A program made the translations under genes and the position numbers. A stretch of 64,000 nucleotides of DNA, taken from Sindora glabra (lineage: Eukaryota; Streptophyta; Magnoliopsida; Fabales; Fabaceae). The number at the start of each line of letters is the position of its first letter. The stretch's first letter is position 1. Below, in pieces: positions 24,828-36,631 of this stretch. Location: the NCBI GenBank assembly GCA_020226215.1, contig CM035227.1, positions 5,201,343 through 5,265,342 of the forward strand. The letters are read 5' to 3'. The notes under the pieces are model-generated. The model was not told the origin of the DNA. It saw only the letters and a program-made list of their open reading frames with translations, and did no database searches.

Positions 24828-26568
24828 CTCAGTGATCTCTTAGGCTGAATCATCTTATATGGACATGGAAAATTGATGTACCGAATTTTCCTGTTTACTT
24901 TCGCAAGATTGGGTTCCTTTTTCCTTTTTGTTTTCCTGATCCCAACCATTACTGTGCTGGTTGATTGGACGTGTCCTTTTTCTCTTTTTTATGTTCTTTA
25001 GTCTGTTATATGTATTCAGAGTTCCATATTATCTGTAATTTCTTCATTAGAAAACTACATACCATAAAAAGACAGTAAGACAATCACGTAAGAAAGGTTA
25101 TAATAATTTCCATTCTAGAGTGCCACTTAAAGGAGGCATATTTGAGACACGGCCTTATCAAAAATCAGTCACACTTGATAGCAGTGAAAACGTTAATAAC
25201 TCGATGTAGTATCATTTTTCGGCCCCTCTCGTTGCAAAAAATTGCTTACGTTTGTACTTTTCTCTCGCACTGAGCTTTCATTCATGAGAGAATGGTGGAT
25301 TTTTATGTAAGACTGAGATTCATCCTTTTCTCTTAAACGTGAGTTATCATACTTCTTCTGTCAAAACATGTGGGTGGATGCATGGACCTGTTATCTTGTA
25401 ACCGCCAATGGGATTGCGAATCTTGTTTCCTTCTCTGAAGGGAGTTTCTTTTTTCCAAAGTCATACGCGCTTAGGACGCAAGTATCATAAGGTCGTGATA
25501 AAACACACTTTGTAGACTCTTGTTACCTCAATAGTCTGAATGTAAACAATCCGTTGGGATTCTAATTCCATTATACGCGTTTATCCCGTGACTCGCATTC
25601 TTAATTCTCTGAAATTTAGTAAACGGTGACGTGAAAGCGCAATAGCTATCTTAAGCGCAATTTAGGGGACAAAAAAGGTTGTGAAAAGTGAAAACTAAAG
25701 CAAACGGTTTGGCAATTTAATTAGAAAAACACGGATGAGCAAATGGCATGGCATCGTGTCCCCTTTGAATCAAAACAACATGCAATGAAAATTATATTTT
25801 AACCTCAATGGCCGTTTTCAGATGTTCGTGAAAGATCCATTCTTCAATGCTGTTCCCCAAGTGCCTTGCCTCACCGCGTTTGTAATTCGCATCAATCAGT
25901 GAATTTTCATGTCAAGAACAACATGGAAATTGCATGATTGCAAATTATGGTTGACAATGTTATGTTCCCCATTGTTTATTTGGAAAGGAAAAGACAATTT
26001 CATTAGGAAAGTCCTGCAATCCACTATTCCGGTTCAGTGCCAGTTAACAAAACAAAGTCCAGTTTAGTTAATTGAAATGGTTATTTTATGACTGAATGTA
26101 GTTATTCTGTTGCTAATTGTTTGTGTTTAGTGGTTAAAATAAGCGGGCACCTTGAATTATGATACCAGCAAGTGGGCGTTCTAGGGGGCAAAAAATATAA
26201 TCTTAGTACAAGATTTGAAATAAAATGTAAGGCTTTTTGTTGAGCAGCAATAACCGAATTGTTTTTTTTCTTATTTATTCCAGCTCTTTTCTTGTCATGT
26301 TATTCAATATCACAAACGAAATATGGCCAAATATATATATATATCACAAACGAATAGCAGAATTGAAGTTAAGTATCATTGTTTTTAATTTTTGATGAAT
26401 AGTATCATCTTATTGTGATGTACAAAAAGAATGTGATCCTATATTTACTCTATCTGTGTATGGGTCAAATTTTGAATCCCATCATCAGAAAACTTGCACA
26501 GCCATATCAAAACATCAATTACATGCCAAACTAAATAAAATCACAGCAGAAAAAATTGAACAAGTATA
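24828..26568. other. intergenic DNA between the BAP31-like and U-box genes
   Basis: It includes the 3' UTR of the BAP31-like gene and the 3' flank of the convergent U-box gene. Base composition is more balanced than in the transposon regions, but no exon is recognised. A short (AT)n run lies near 26332-26344. Confidence 0.5.
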
Positions 26569-27888
26569 TCAAAATGATCTCTTGAGATTCTTGAAATCAG
26601 CTGAATCTATGCATTCCAAGCCAGCCCTGAAAGGATTCAGCAGTTTGAGAAGCTCAGTTGTTTTCTCCTTGGTCTCATCACCACAACCAACCTGCAGTAC
26701 CAACAATAGCTTCTGAAAGGCACCAACTTGAATTGCCTCAACCAAAACCCTTCCCTCTTCACCCTTCTGGTTTACATTCTTGCACAGCTTCCATATAGCA
26801 GAAGCTGAATAATCTGTGGCCAATCCAGAAACTCTGAGAATTTTCTTCACCAACACAGGGATTGTTAAAGCATTACTATAAGCCTCTTCTCTCCCTTCTT
26901 TGCAATTGCATAGTGAGTCAAAAATACCCAAAGCCTTCTCAGTTAGGCTTCTTTCCGAATCTATGAGAATCTCCAGCAAAGAAGAAATCAATCCCAACTC
27001 AATAAATGACAATTTCATCTTCTCGCTCGAAGGAGAAGAAGATGAAACCATGTAGAAAACAACAGCCAGTGAAGCTTTTGTAATAGTTGGACATATCTTT
27101 TTGTTAATGAAATCCACCAATAATTCACTGACACCTTCAATTTCTGCCAGTGCCTCCACATGCTGCAAATCACCAGAAGAAAGTAGCTCTTCAAGAGCAA
27201 CGATGGCCTTTTGTTTGCCTGAAAGATCTTGGTGCTTCAAAAACCAAACCATGCAAGGTAAAGAAGCCTTAGATCCCAAGAATTTCAGGGCTTCCGATTG
27301 AAGTGGAAACATCAATTCTATTGCAGATAAAATCTCTTCCAAAACACAAGCATTCTTCTCGATAGAATCATTGGCGAATGCATCAAATGCGGAAGCCAAT
27401 CCAATAGTCGCTCCATTTTCAACTATACACTTTCTGTTCCTTTCACTCTCGGAACTCCACCTCTCAATTTTCTGCACCAATTCTAGGCAGCCATATTGAT
27501 CCAGACGCTTAGCCGAAGCCTTTACATTTAGAAGAACCTCAGAAACCTCAATTGGGCTAATGGGTATTCTCGGAGTTGGAATTCTTTCAATCCCATGTTG
27601 TTTGTTTGCCACACACCAGTCCTGAATCATCATTCTAAGCGTGTGATTGGGAATCAAATCAAAGTTCCTGACAATCTGATTGGTAACAGGGCATGTGTAA
27701 TTACCATCATCAAACCACTTTTCAATGCTTTCTCTGTCGTAAGTAATCCCAGTAGACAATGTGACAGGATCCTTCATCAAATCAAGTGAAACTGGGCACC
27801 TGAAATGGTTTGGAATCACCACCTCCACGTCGAGCTTTCCACCACCGCGGGGGTGGCCGTTCTTCTTCCTTCTCCAACCCAATACCAT
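26569..27888 (-). CDS. PUB21: PUB21-type U-box E3 ubiquitin ligase
   Basis: A single-exon gene of 439 residues. The U-box transfers ubiquitin from E2 to substrates; plant U-box/ARM proteins of this clade act in stress and defence signalling. Seen: a short basic start (MVLGWRRKKNG), the U-box at about residues 23-100 (IPNHFRCPVSLDLMKDPV, then TYDRESIEKW and CPVTNQ, then NHTLRMMIQDWC), the linker RIPTPRIPIS typical of PUB20/21, then helical ARM-like repeats to the end. I prefer the ATG at 27888 because family members start MVLSWRRR. An in-frame ATG at 27942 would add 18 mostly hydrophobic residues. The nearest TATA-like box is at 28021-28030. From memory the Arabidopsis orthologue At5g37490 lies next to GORK, whose homologue opens this window. 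The clade assignment (PUB20/21) is inferred from the RIPTPRIPIS linker and start. Confidence 0.9.
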   Translation of the reverse strand: MVLGWRRKKNGHPRGGGKLDVEVVIPNHFRCPVSLDLMKDPVTLSTGITYDRESIEKWFDDGNYTCPVTNQIVRNFDLIPNHTLRMMIQDWCVANKQHGIERIPTPRIPISPIEVSEVLLNVKASAKRLDQYGCLELVQKIERWSSESERNRKCIVENGATIGLASAFDAFANDSIEKNACVLEEILSAIELMFPLQSEALKFLGSKASLPCMVWFLKHQDLSGKQKAIVALEELLSSGDLQHVEALAEIEGVSELLVDFINKKICPTITKASLAVVFYMVSSSSPSSEKMKLSFIELGLISSLLEILIDSERSLTEKALGIFDSLCNCKEGREEAYSNALTIPVLVKKILRVSGLATDYSASAIWKLCKNVNQKGEEGRVLVEAIQVGAFQKLLLVLQVGCGDETKEKTTELLKLLNPFRAGLECIDSADFKNLKRSF

Positions 27889-28020
27889 TTGAAGAGATTG
27901 AAAGAGAAGAAACCCGAGGAAAGAAAATATGGCCACAACCACGGTATTTTGAGTTTTTTTAGTGTTGTGCTGATCTTTTTGATACGAGAATATGATTTGG
28001 TTGGTTCATGAAGAGGTTTT

Positions 28021-28030
28021 GTTTATATAT
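28021..28030 (-). promoter_or_regulatory. TATA box of the U-box gene
   Basis: The minus strand reads ATATATAAAC, about 135 bases upstream of the start at 27888. Spacing and sequence fit a plant core promoter. Translation from the upstream ATG at 27942 would still leave room for a transcription start. Confidence 0.55.
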
Positions 28031-28648
28031 GTGGTGTGCTGTTGTTATGCCAACAGCTTACCTGCTTTCATACGAGGTGTTCAAAGCTTGACCATTTTTG
28101 AGGAACTGAAGATGAAGAGACGCATTCAAATTGACGAGTAAGAGAGAGAGAGTAGTTTTGGTTTGTTAAATGAGTATTGAATATTGACCATTGAAGATTT
28201 GAAAACCGTCAAATGGGAAAAACAGGGAATGAACGGGTAAAACATAGGCTTCGTCTTCCTAATCCTAAATGGGTAAGCAGAGAAGTTTTGGGCTTTATTA
28301 ACCCTTCGCCATGTTAGACTCGTCGACACACGCTTACTACGATCAAATTATGAGACCCATACTTTGCGTAGTCTTCAACACACAATTTTATTTTAATCTT
28401 AACACGCATAAAATAAGGGATTCGAAGGAGAAAATCCCACCACCTAATTAAAAAAAAAAAAAAAAACTTTGCATCAAACGATATAAAGGACTAACTGGTG
28501 CAGGGTTGGGTCCGACGCGGGATAAATAAATGTAATAATATACTTAGAATTATTTTAATATTATATGATTTAGGATAACATATAATTTTGATAGAATAAT
28601 TATTATTAACTATATTTAAATAGGGAAATCGATGAAGTAATGCAATAA

Positions 28649-28821
28649 GGTGAATTCTACGGTACCCTGAGGGGTTTGGTGCCCGGGGTGGTGTGGCAAA
28701 ATACAAGCCACTGGATGAGATTACTAAGTCAATGCTAAGACTTTTGTAATCTCATCCAGTGGCTTGTATTTTGCCACACCACCCCGGGCACCAAACCCCT
28801 CAGGGTACCGTAGCAAGCACC
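28649..28821. mobile_element. Mutator-like hairpin MITE with 9-bp target duplication
   Basis: The 173-bp element begins GGTG...CTACGGTACC and ends in its inverse. Arms 28657-28724 and 28746-28813 (68 bp each) are perfect inverted repeats around a 21-bp loop. The outer 8 bp keep GGTG but differ in the next four bases. ATGCAATAA flanks both sides (28640-28648 and 28822-28830); a 9-bp duplication is the Mutator-superfamily signature. The arms are G+C-rich in a very A+T-rich setting. The absence of any mismatch in the stem indicates recent insertion or gene-conversion-like correction. Confidence 0.9.
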
Positions 28822-28830
28822 ATGCAATAA

Positions 28831-31800
28831 ATATAATATTTTTGGGTAACATACAATAAATATAACATTAATCTCTATAACCATCTACTGAATTAAAAAA
28901 AAAATAAAGCTTTTCGTAATTTATGATACGATAAATTCATAATAATAATAATGTTAGAAGATTTTAAAAATAAAATTAATTTAAATTAATTTATCATTTA
29001 CTTTGTAAGTAAGAATAAGATAATGTTAAGTACATCGTAACATTTAATATATAATAAGTGTCAAGATTTATAATGTAAAAATTATTATATATTTACCACT
29101 AAAACAAAATTTCAAAGACCTTTTAACATTATATTTTTTATTATATTTACTAGTTGACTATTATTATCATATAACAATATTATCAATGAAACTGTGACTT
29201 TGGCAATTCACATAACAAATCTTTAAAGGCTACTAATATCAATTATATACCTCCTATCACATTATTTGCTTATTACTAATTTATATATTTATAATATTAA
29301 TATATTTTAGTTACTAAGATTAAAAGAAAAAATTACCTCAAATTGATATAGAATTTGAAAGTTTAGAATTTTAATTTGATAAAAAATTAATTGTAGAAAA
29401 ACTTGCATGATTATCTTTCAGAACTTTAGCAAAATAAATTAATTAGGAATAAAAATGTGCCAAAACTATATTGATTATTTAAGAAGATCATTAGCACAAT
29501 TAAAAAGTAATTGAAACTATTATGAAAAATTTACCAAATCAAAATTTAGGCCAAACTTGATTAAAATTAATTGTAGTTCATTAAAATTTCAACTATAAAA
29601 TTTTAAAATTTTAATTTAAAGTTGCACGTAATTAATATATTAATTGTATCATAATCTTGAATGATTACATTATAATGTTAAAAAAATTGCTGTGATAAAT
29701 TAATTGGTAATAATTTTTTATCATAAGTATGTTAATCACGTAAGAAAATTATTGGTAGATGTTAATGATTATTTTAATAATAAAAAATAGGAATAAAGAA
29801 TAATTATTAAATAAAAAATTGGAAACAAAAAATATGTATAAGACATGTCTTTTTACCTAATGAAGAGAGATTTTTAATTAGTCAATGAGTATACAGCTTA
29901 CGTGTCTACTGTTAAGGAGAGTTGAGATAAATATAAGAATTTTCTACTAATTAATTTTTCAACAACCCATTTTTACACTAATTTTAATTCTTATTAGGTG
30001 TACCCATTGATTAATTAAAAATATCTCTTAGAGAAGAAGGTTTGGAAGGGGTTTAATTATGCATGGAAAATGTATTAAGCATTCCACAACATTTATTTAA
30101 AAAATAATTACAAATTAATGATGTAGTATGCCATGACCAAGAATACTTTATTAATCTTTCAACAATAATAATAAATAATAATTTCGAAATAAAAAAATTA
30201 GATAAATTATTTAAATGTCTCATTGACGTTTGTTTAGTACTCTATTAGAAGTAGGGAGAAAAAGTAAATTTATTGAGTGGCTGAAACTAATATTGTCAAA
30301 CATGAGTAAGAAGACTTACAATTTACAAAAGTTGATTTGATCTGCATGAGTAGGAAGGAGCCCACATAGAAGTTTGTAATTTTAATTTTTTAAAAATAAT
30401 TTAATTTAACATTGTGAATTAATTTTAAAAGTATTAGTAATTTTAAACAAAATTTATTTAAATAATAATTTAGTGTAAAATTAGATAAGATAAATATCTT
30501 TTTGTATTTTCAATTTTTTTAATTTTATAAAAGTTATGGAAAAAAAATGAAAACTTAAAAGTTGACACAAATGAATAAAAGATGAATAAAATTAAGTAAA
30601 TTGTTTGTTTATAAAATAAAAGCACAAAAGCTTTAAAATGTTCAAAATTCTCTCAAATGTCCATAATATTGATATGAATTTGTACGAACAAAAACAAACA
30701 TAATAATGGATTAAATGTTTATATGATCCTAACATAGGACCTATGGTTCTTTTCAAAAAAATCAGGAATCTTAATATCTTAGGGGCGTTATTATTAAGCC
30801 TAAAAATGATAGGCTTGACCGTCATATATAATGATTTGACACCCCACCATCCTATTATTGATTAAGGAGTATGTTTGGAACCTCCCAATGATACGGATAT
30901 TTTTTTATATATATAGATTAAATAATTACTATCAAATTTAATAAAAGAGACAAATAACAAAAAAAATAAAAATAAATTAACAAATTTTTAAGCCACTTGT
31001 TCTACCATTATATAATATCCTTGAATTTACAAACATAAAGATGTTCATGAACATAATATTTTTTTTAAAAACAATAAGTCAAATTAATTCTATTCAATGA
31101 AATAAATAGATGACCCAAATTTCAAATCATCTTTATTGTAAATACTCATTAAATCCTTAAGGTAATAATAGTTTTATTCAAATTTATATAGTGAACAAAT
31201 GCGAAACAACTCATTAATATGAAAAGCCAACACAATATCTAATTTTTTTGGTAAGATATTAATGATATTTTGACTTATATATAACATAAATAATAATAAA
31301 AAGTAAAATAAATATGTATAGGAGTCAAATTAGCAATTTTAGCTACATGTGACTTTGGGAAAGTAAATTAAAAAAATATTCAATTATTAAATGTTTTGAA
31401 GGAAGATCTTTTTTTTTTTTTACATAATCCAAAAAATAGGATTTTTAAGTGTTTCAAATGAATAAAAATATGAATAACCAGTGTACTAACTAATACACGA
31501 ATTCACTTCTTTTTTAATGTTAAAAGGAAATTTCAACTTGCTATATCATTAATTATTAAATGTGGGATTGCTACAACTATTTTCTTGATTCGCTCTTCGA
31601 GTCAAACTATTATTGATATTTATTTTGATATTAGATTTAATTCTTAAAGTAAATGAATTACAATATCTGCCTCCAACTTTTTAGTTTTCTTTTTCTCCCT
31701 AATTCCAAGCTATGTAAATATCCGATTCCTTCTTTCTATGTGATGTACAACTATTTTCAAGCAGTATAAATTGCTAATACTTTTGCATATGATTTTATGT

Positions 31801-33078
31801 CATGAAAATTAAGTGGAGTTGTTAAAGAGTTTAAATTTCTTTCACAATCAGTAAAGTGATTGTTAGTGAGTGACTGAGGAGAAGATGTTAATAATTATTA
31901 AAAATTTTTAACAGTAAATTGTAAATTTTAATGATTTTTTATTTACATGATAATATGACAGACAGTAATATAAAGTTGAGACAATTTTAATTACATTGTT
32001 TAAGTCCATACAATCACACAATTAACGCTATTTATATGGTTTATGAAGAAAGACCGGGCAAAATATATCATTTTAAAAAATTCAATTTCATGGTGATTTA
32101 CAAAATAATAGAATTAATGGCACTTGAAAATAAATGATTTTTGAAAATAATTTTTATTTATTATTTTAAAAAATTATTCTAAAAAATATTTAAAAACATT
32201 TTTTAAAAATTATTTTTAAATTTAAGAAAAATAAAAAAGATTGATATTACAAATAATAAAATATTTTATTCCAAGACGAAATTGATATAAAAAAGTTAAG
32301 AAAATATATAAAAATTATTTTTATTTTTAAATTATGAACTTAAAATTATAATTTTAAAAATAAATTATAAAAATAATAATAAAGTAGAAACTTTTATTTT
32401 TAAAAATAAAAAATGCAAATAGTTGTCAAATATCTATTTGAACATATTTTTATTTTTAAAAAATTATTCTTAAAAGTTAATTTTTTATCTTTAAAAATTA
32501 TTTTTAAATCTAAAAAATAAATAATAGATGATATTGAGGAGTAAGTGAGAAAATATTTTATCTAATTATAAAAATAATATAAAAAATAAAAGAATAATTT
32601 AAAAATATTTGAAACTTATTTTTATATCATGTATTTACAAAATAAATTATAAAAATAATTTATTGAACAAGAATTTTCATTTTTAAAATCATAAAAATAA
32701 AAAAACTGCTTTTCAACTCTTTCATGGTCGGCACTGTATTTCGATGGCCGGGGGGGTCGGTCGACAACCTGAGTGATGGGATGTTATTTTTTTAATATTC
32801 AATGGGGCTCGTGATGAGTTAAGTACGTTTGGTTACAAGATCCTCGTTCTGAGAGAGAATGTTTTGGGCATAGCCGCATAGTTTACATTTACATGTACAG
32901 CATCTGGAACTGCCTTATTCATTCATTGTTCAGAATAAAATGAAATGCCTTAGGAAATGAAGTCGGTGTAGACCCGCACACGTGATGTCATGTCTCGATC
33001 AAAGGTTAGCTGCACATTATTTCAATTTTCAACTTAGACATTTGAAATCATAATCACTTTGTAAATATTTTCTTAAAC
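28831..33078. other. long A+T-rich intergenic region
   Basis: No gene is recognised. It contains a probable small MITE (29866-30028), long A/T tracts, and at 32090-32700 a run of short self-complementary AAAATTATTTTT-type segments. No transposase or LTR signature is visible. Confidence 0.5.
29866..30028. repeat. small inverted-repeat element (MITE candidate)
   Basis: AGAGATTTTTAATTAGTCAA near 29867 is matched by the reverse complement of TTGATTAATTAAAAATATCT near 30007. The imperfect terminal repeats are about 28 bp, with about 105 bp between them. Confidence 0.5.
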
Positions 33079-33478
33079 CCCGCATGGAGGGACTGAGAAG
33101 CGATCATGAATTTTTTTTATCGTTGGGTCAGAAAACGTACCAATTTCCAACTACTGTTATAATGGGAAGTTGGTCAGTTTTTACAAAGCAATTGCCTTCG
33201 AATTTATTGAGACATGCATCCCAAAGTCCTGATTTATTCATTGCTTTGCTAAAAAAGTCTTTTGATTTGGTCCAATTCTGCTTTCTTCTTCCTGTAATAC
33301 CTAGATGTATTAATTTTTTTTTTATAGCTTCTGCTACTCGTTAATATATAAAATGGTTCATTAAATTATTTGTAAAGAACTCTGGATTGAATTTACAGCT
33401 AGCCTTTTTTTTTTCCTTGTAATTGTGGTTTTGACCCTTTCTTACCTTTTTGCTTTCTTTTTCCCATTCAATTACAGA

Positions 33479-33846
33479 TTACGCAACCCGAAATTTTGGT
33501 CTACGGTGGAAGTAAACGGCGTATGGCGTTCCATGCACATGCGGGCAGGTACCTGTATCTGCGTTTTACTGGCTCAAGTTTCGGTGTTGACATCTTCAAA
33601 CTCTGCAAACTTGCAAAGCCTATGTACTTTCGCAACTTCGGAAGCATATTCTTTGAGGAGACCGCAGGCTGCTTGCCTTTGACTTCATTGCGCGTCTTGC
33701 AAGTTGCTGTGCCTCACAATTCTGTTTGCATCAACAATTTCTTGCAACCTACCTATATCTATTTGAAAATGTCAGTGCAAATTTTTACTTTCAAACATTG
33801 CTATTGTGGGTCGGTGAGAGTATGCACATTGTTTAATGAGTTTTGA
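33479..33846 (+). other. unassigned exon-like open stretch
   Basis: After a good acceptor (TTCAATTACAG at about 33467-33477) a frame stays open to 33846 with more balanced base composition than its surroundings. It contains RMAFHAHAGRYLYLRFTG and GSIFFEETAGCLPLTSLRVL. A second, overlapping frame (33425-33682) is also open, which weakens the case. I do not recognise a family. It may be a remnant of a gene or chance. Confidence 0.2.
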
Positions 33847-33849
33847 TAA

Positions 33850-34866
33850 ATATTATATAATAGCCATAATGATTCGGTTGTGAATACCTTACCAATAATA
33901 ATGATTTTATATGCCATATATCATAAGAGTTCGATTGTTATGTCTAGCTAATAGGTCATTAACAAAAACAATTATATCTATCATACTTATATTCTCTCAT
34001 TTTTCATCAGTAATTTGAGCGTTGGAACAATTACAGTAAAATCTAAAATGTAAGAATCTACCTTCCTAGCAAGAATTATACTTAGATTAGGAGCCACCAT
34101 CAATCGTTCCTATTTCATAAAAAAACTGTGTGTGAATTGTGAATTCGATTAAATGCGTGTTAAGCTTAGCTATTCTGAAACATAGGAGTTCTGCAGCCTG
34201 TTAGAGTACTGAATTGTCCGACTGTTTCGATCACAAATTTGCAAAAGCTAGCGTGTAAGTGGCTCCTAATGTTCTATCAGAATCAGGATTCACTGGGCTT
34301 TTGTTTTTCCATTCAAAATGCGTGAAGCAATGCATGTTAAATTGTTAATGGCCCAGTTTAGTAGAGTTCACATCGCAAACAAGCAATCCAGCTCTATGTA
34401 TGACCCATCTTTATTTGAGCCCAAGAGAAAAGGTTTCTATTCAGATTTTGAATCTTGGGGCCCATCCACAAGGATGAATGATTTTTAAAGAATTAATTAT
34501 AAGTGAATCTTAGATCACAACTCATGAATCAATTCATACTTTTTTTTTAATTTTAACGAATTTAAATCTTTAAAAATTGAATTCGTATTTATGAATAGTT
34601 AATCATAAATTTTAATGAATTTAAATTTTTTAAAATTAAATTTATTTTAAACACAAGTAATATATACTCGCCTGTCACAAGCCCTGCCTATCACCAACCA
34701 ATATATCCGTACAAATCGATTCGTTAGACAAACTTAGTTTTATTTTTGAAAATATTATCAATAATTGATTTTTGCCAAGAGGTAATTTTAAGTTCAAAGT
34801 CATATATGTCAGTTGGTCAAAAATAGAACAGTGATACAAGTCAAATTATGGTGGCTTTTCGAGGTC

Positions 34867-34910
<44 letters not shown>

Positions 34911-36370
34911 CGCGCGTGTGGCTGCTTTTCATTTTTTTTTTTCACGAGAACGAGACAAAAATCAGTCAATTATTTTAATGAGCCGTCAGTCTGCTCTTTT
35001 TTGGTATATAATGTCTGTTTTTTTTTTCCTTTTTTAATGATAGAAATAGCATTCATATATACAGATGTAAATTATTGAATTCAAATTCTAGATTTAATGA
35101 GAAATAAAATTTTTTAAAATAATATTAAATTTTATTGCATTGATAAACAGATGTATAATGTTTGTTTTATTTATAAAATATATCTATGTTCCTATTTTTC
35201 TTTATCATTATTCTCATGCGAAGTTTTTTTTTTCCCTTGATAAAAGCATATCTAAACTACATGTTACGGCGCGAGCAAAAAGCAATATGGAAAAAAGAAT
35301 TAGGGAAAAACAGAAGAAATGAGCAAAATATTGAAATTAGGTTCAGATTTTATTTATTGACTATGATGATTACGTTATGCAAATTAAAGGAAAGCCACGA
35401 GTTACATACAAAGCCGAAATTGGGACGCGTACACCAAATGAGATGAAGCTTACTGATTTCACAAAATCGCGCACACCTCCTTAGTATCCCAATTGCCAAT
35501 TGCCAATTGCCATCCACAAAATTATACCGTCCAATGGGTCCCATCGTCCCACCTAGAGATCTCTCGAACTCTATTCCCGCTTTTGTCCTCCTCCGCATTA
35601 GCCCCAAACATCTTCTCTCAATTTTAATCTTCTCTCAATTTATGAAATTTAATTTTCTCACTTCCACCTATTTTGAAATATTTTGCATAATTTTATCTTC
35701 ACAAAAAATTAATTTATTTAATTTTAGAATACAAACAAATTAATCTTATATAAACACTAATAAAATTATAAAATATTTCACAAAAATAAAAATTTATACT
35801 TTACAATAATGGGAAAGGATATTCACTCTTATTTATTATCGCAACAACCATTAGCAACTAAAAAGGAAAATTATTGACAACATAAAAAAAGTGGAGCTGA
35901 TATCAAGTACAATGATTATTTAACAATGTTTCACCTAATTTTTTTTTGTCGTATGAATAAAATTAAAAATATTTACAATGATGTTTTAATTTGAATATAA
36001 TTACCAGTTTTTTTTTTCCTAAAAAAGTCTTCTCAACCCTTGACTGAAATTAATAAAAAATTTTATTAATAGAAAACAAATACAATCAAGCCTACAAAAC
36101 AAATAATTAATTTAACCCAAATAATGTGCACACTGTCCATAACAGAAATAGGATGTTAATATCTTCATTCAATAGAAAAACAAGTAAAATTAAGCTAACA
36201 AAATAATAATTTAATTTTAAACCCAATTAGTAATTATTGTCCATAAATTTTATGGCAGAAATAAATTGGAGTTTTTCTTGGAGGTGCAAGAAGGGCTTAA
36301 CAGTCATTATACTTTTTGTGGGTCCACGGAGAGAAACAGATTGGAGACGTATGATCATCATCATATCATA
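33850..36370. other. intergenic DNA upstream of the UV-B-induced gene
   Basis: No gene is recognised. It contains the (TA)n(CG)n array at 34868-34920 and a CCAATTGCCAATTGCCAATTG triplication near 35490-35512. Open frames across the microsatellite are artefacts of the repeat. Confidence 0.5.
34868..34920. repeat. (TA)n followed by (CG)n and (TG)n
   Basis: About 18 TA units run directly into CGCGCGCG and TGTG. Alternating purine-pyrimidine DNA of this kind can melt or adopt Z-form. Confidence 0.95.
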
Positions 36371-36380
36371 TCATATACCG

Positions 36381-36388
36381 TATAAATA
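36381..36388 (+). promoter_or_regulatory. TATA box of the UV-B-induced gene
   Basis: TATAAATA lies about 250 bases upstream of the start codon at 36632. The intervening, more G+C-balanced sequence is a plausible 5' leader. Confidence 0.5.
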
Positions 36389-36631
36389 TTTAGACGCACT
36401 TACTGAAATCTTCCGGCTAACGGACCTCGCATTCACTGCTCGGACACCAATCTGCAACTCGGTCATTTTCTCCCTTTGACCTCTCTCCCAAGGGTTTTTG
36501 TCTTCTGGTTTCCTGGTATTTGCTTCATCTTCAGTGGTATATTTAATCTGGATTAATAATTTCGTAACTGTATAGCTAGATTTCTTCGTGTTTAACTCCA
36601 TGGTACGTTTCTCGATCTCGCAGAGCTGAAT

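Noticed and set aside
33084..33344. 86-codon open frame starting MEGLRSDHEFF
   Set aside because: The base composition is ordinary for the region, no family is recognised, and it contains T-runs typical of introns.
34813..35078. Two overlapping open frames of about 75 codons
   Set aside because: They exist only because they read through the (TA)n array as Ile-Tyr repeats.
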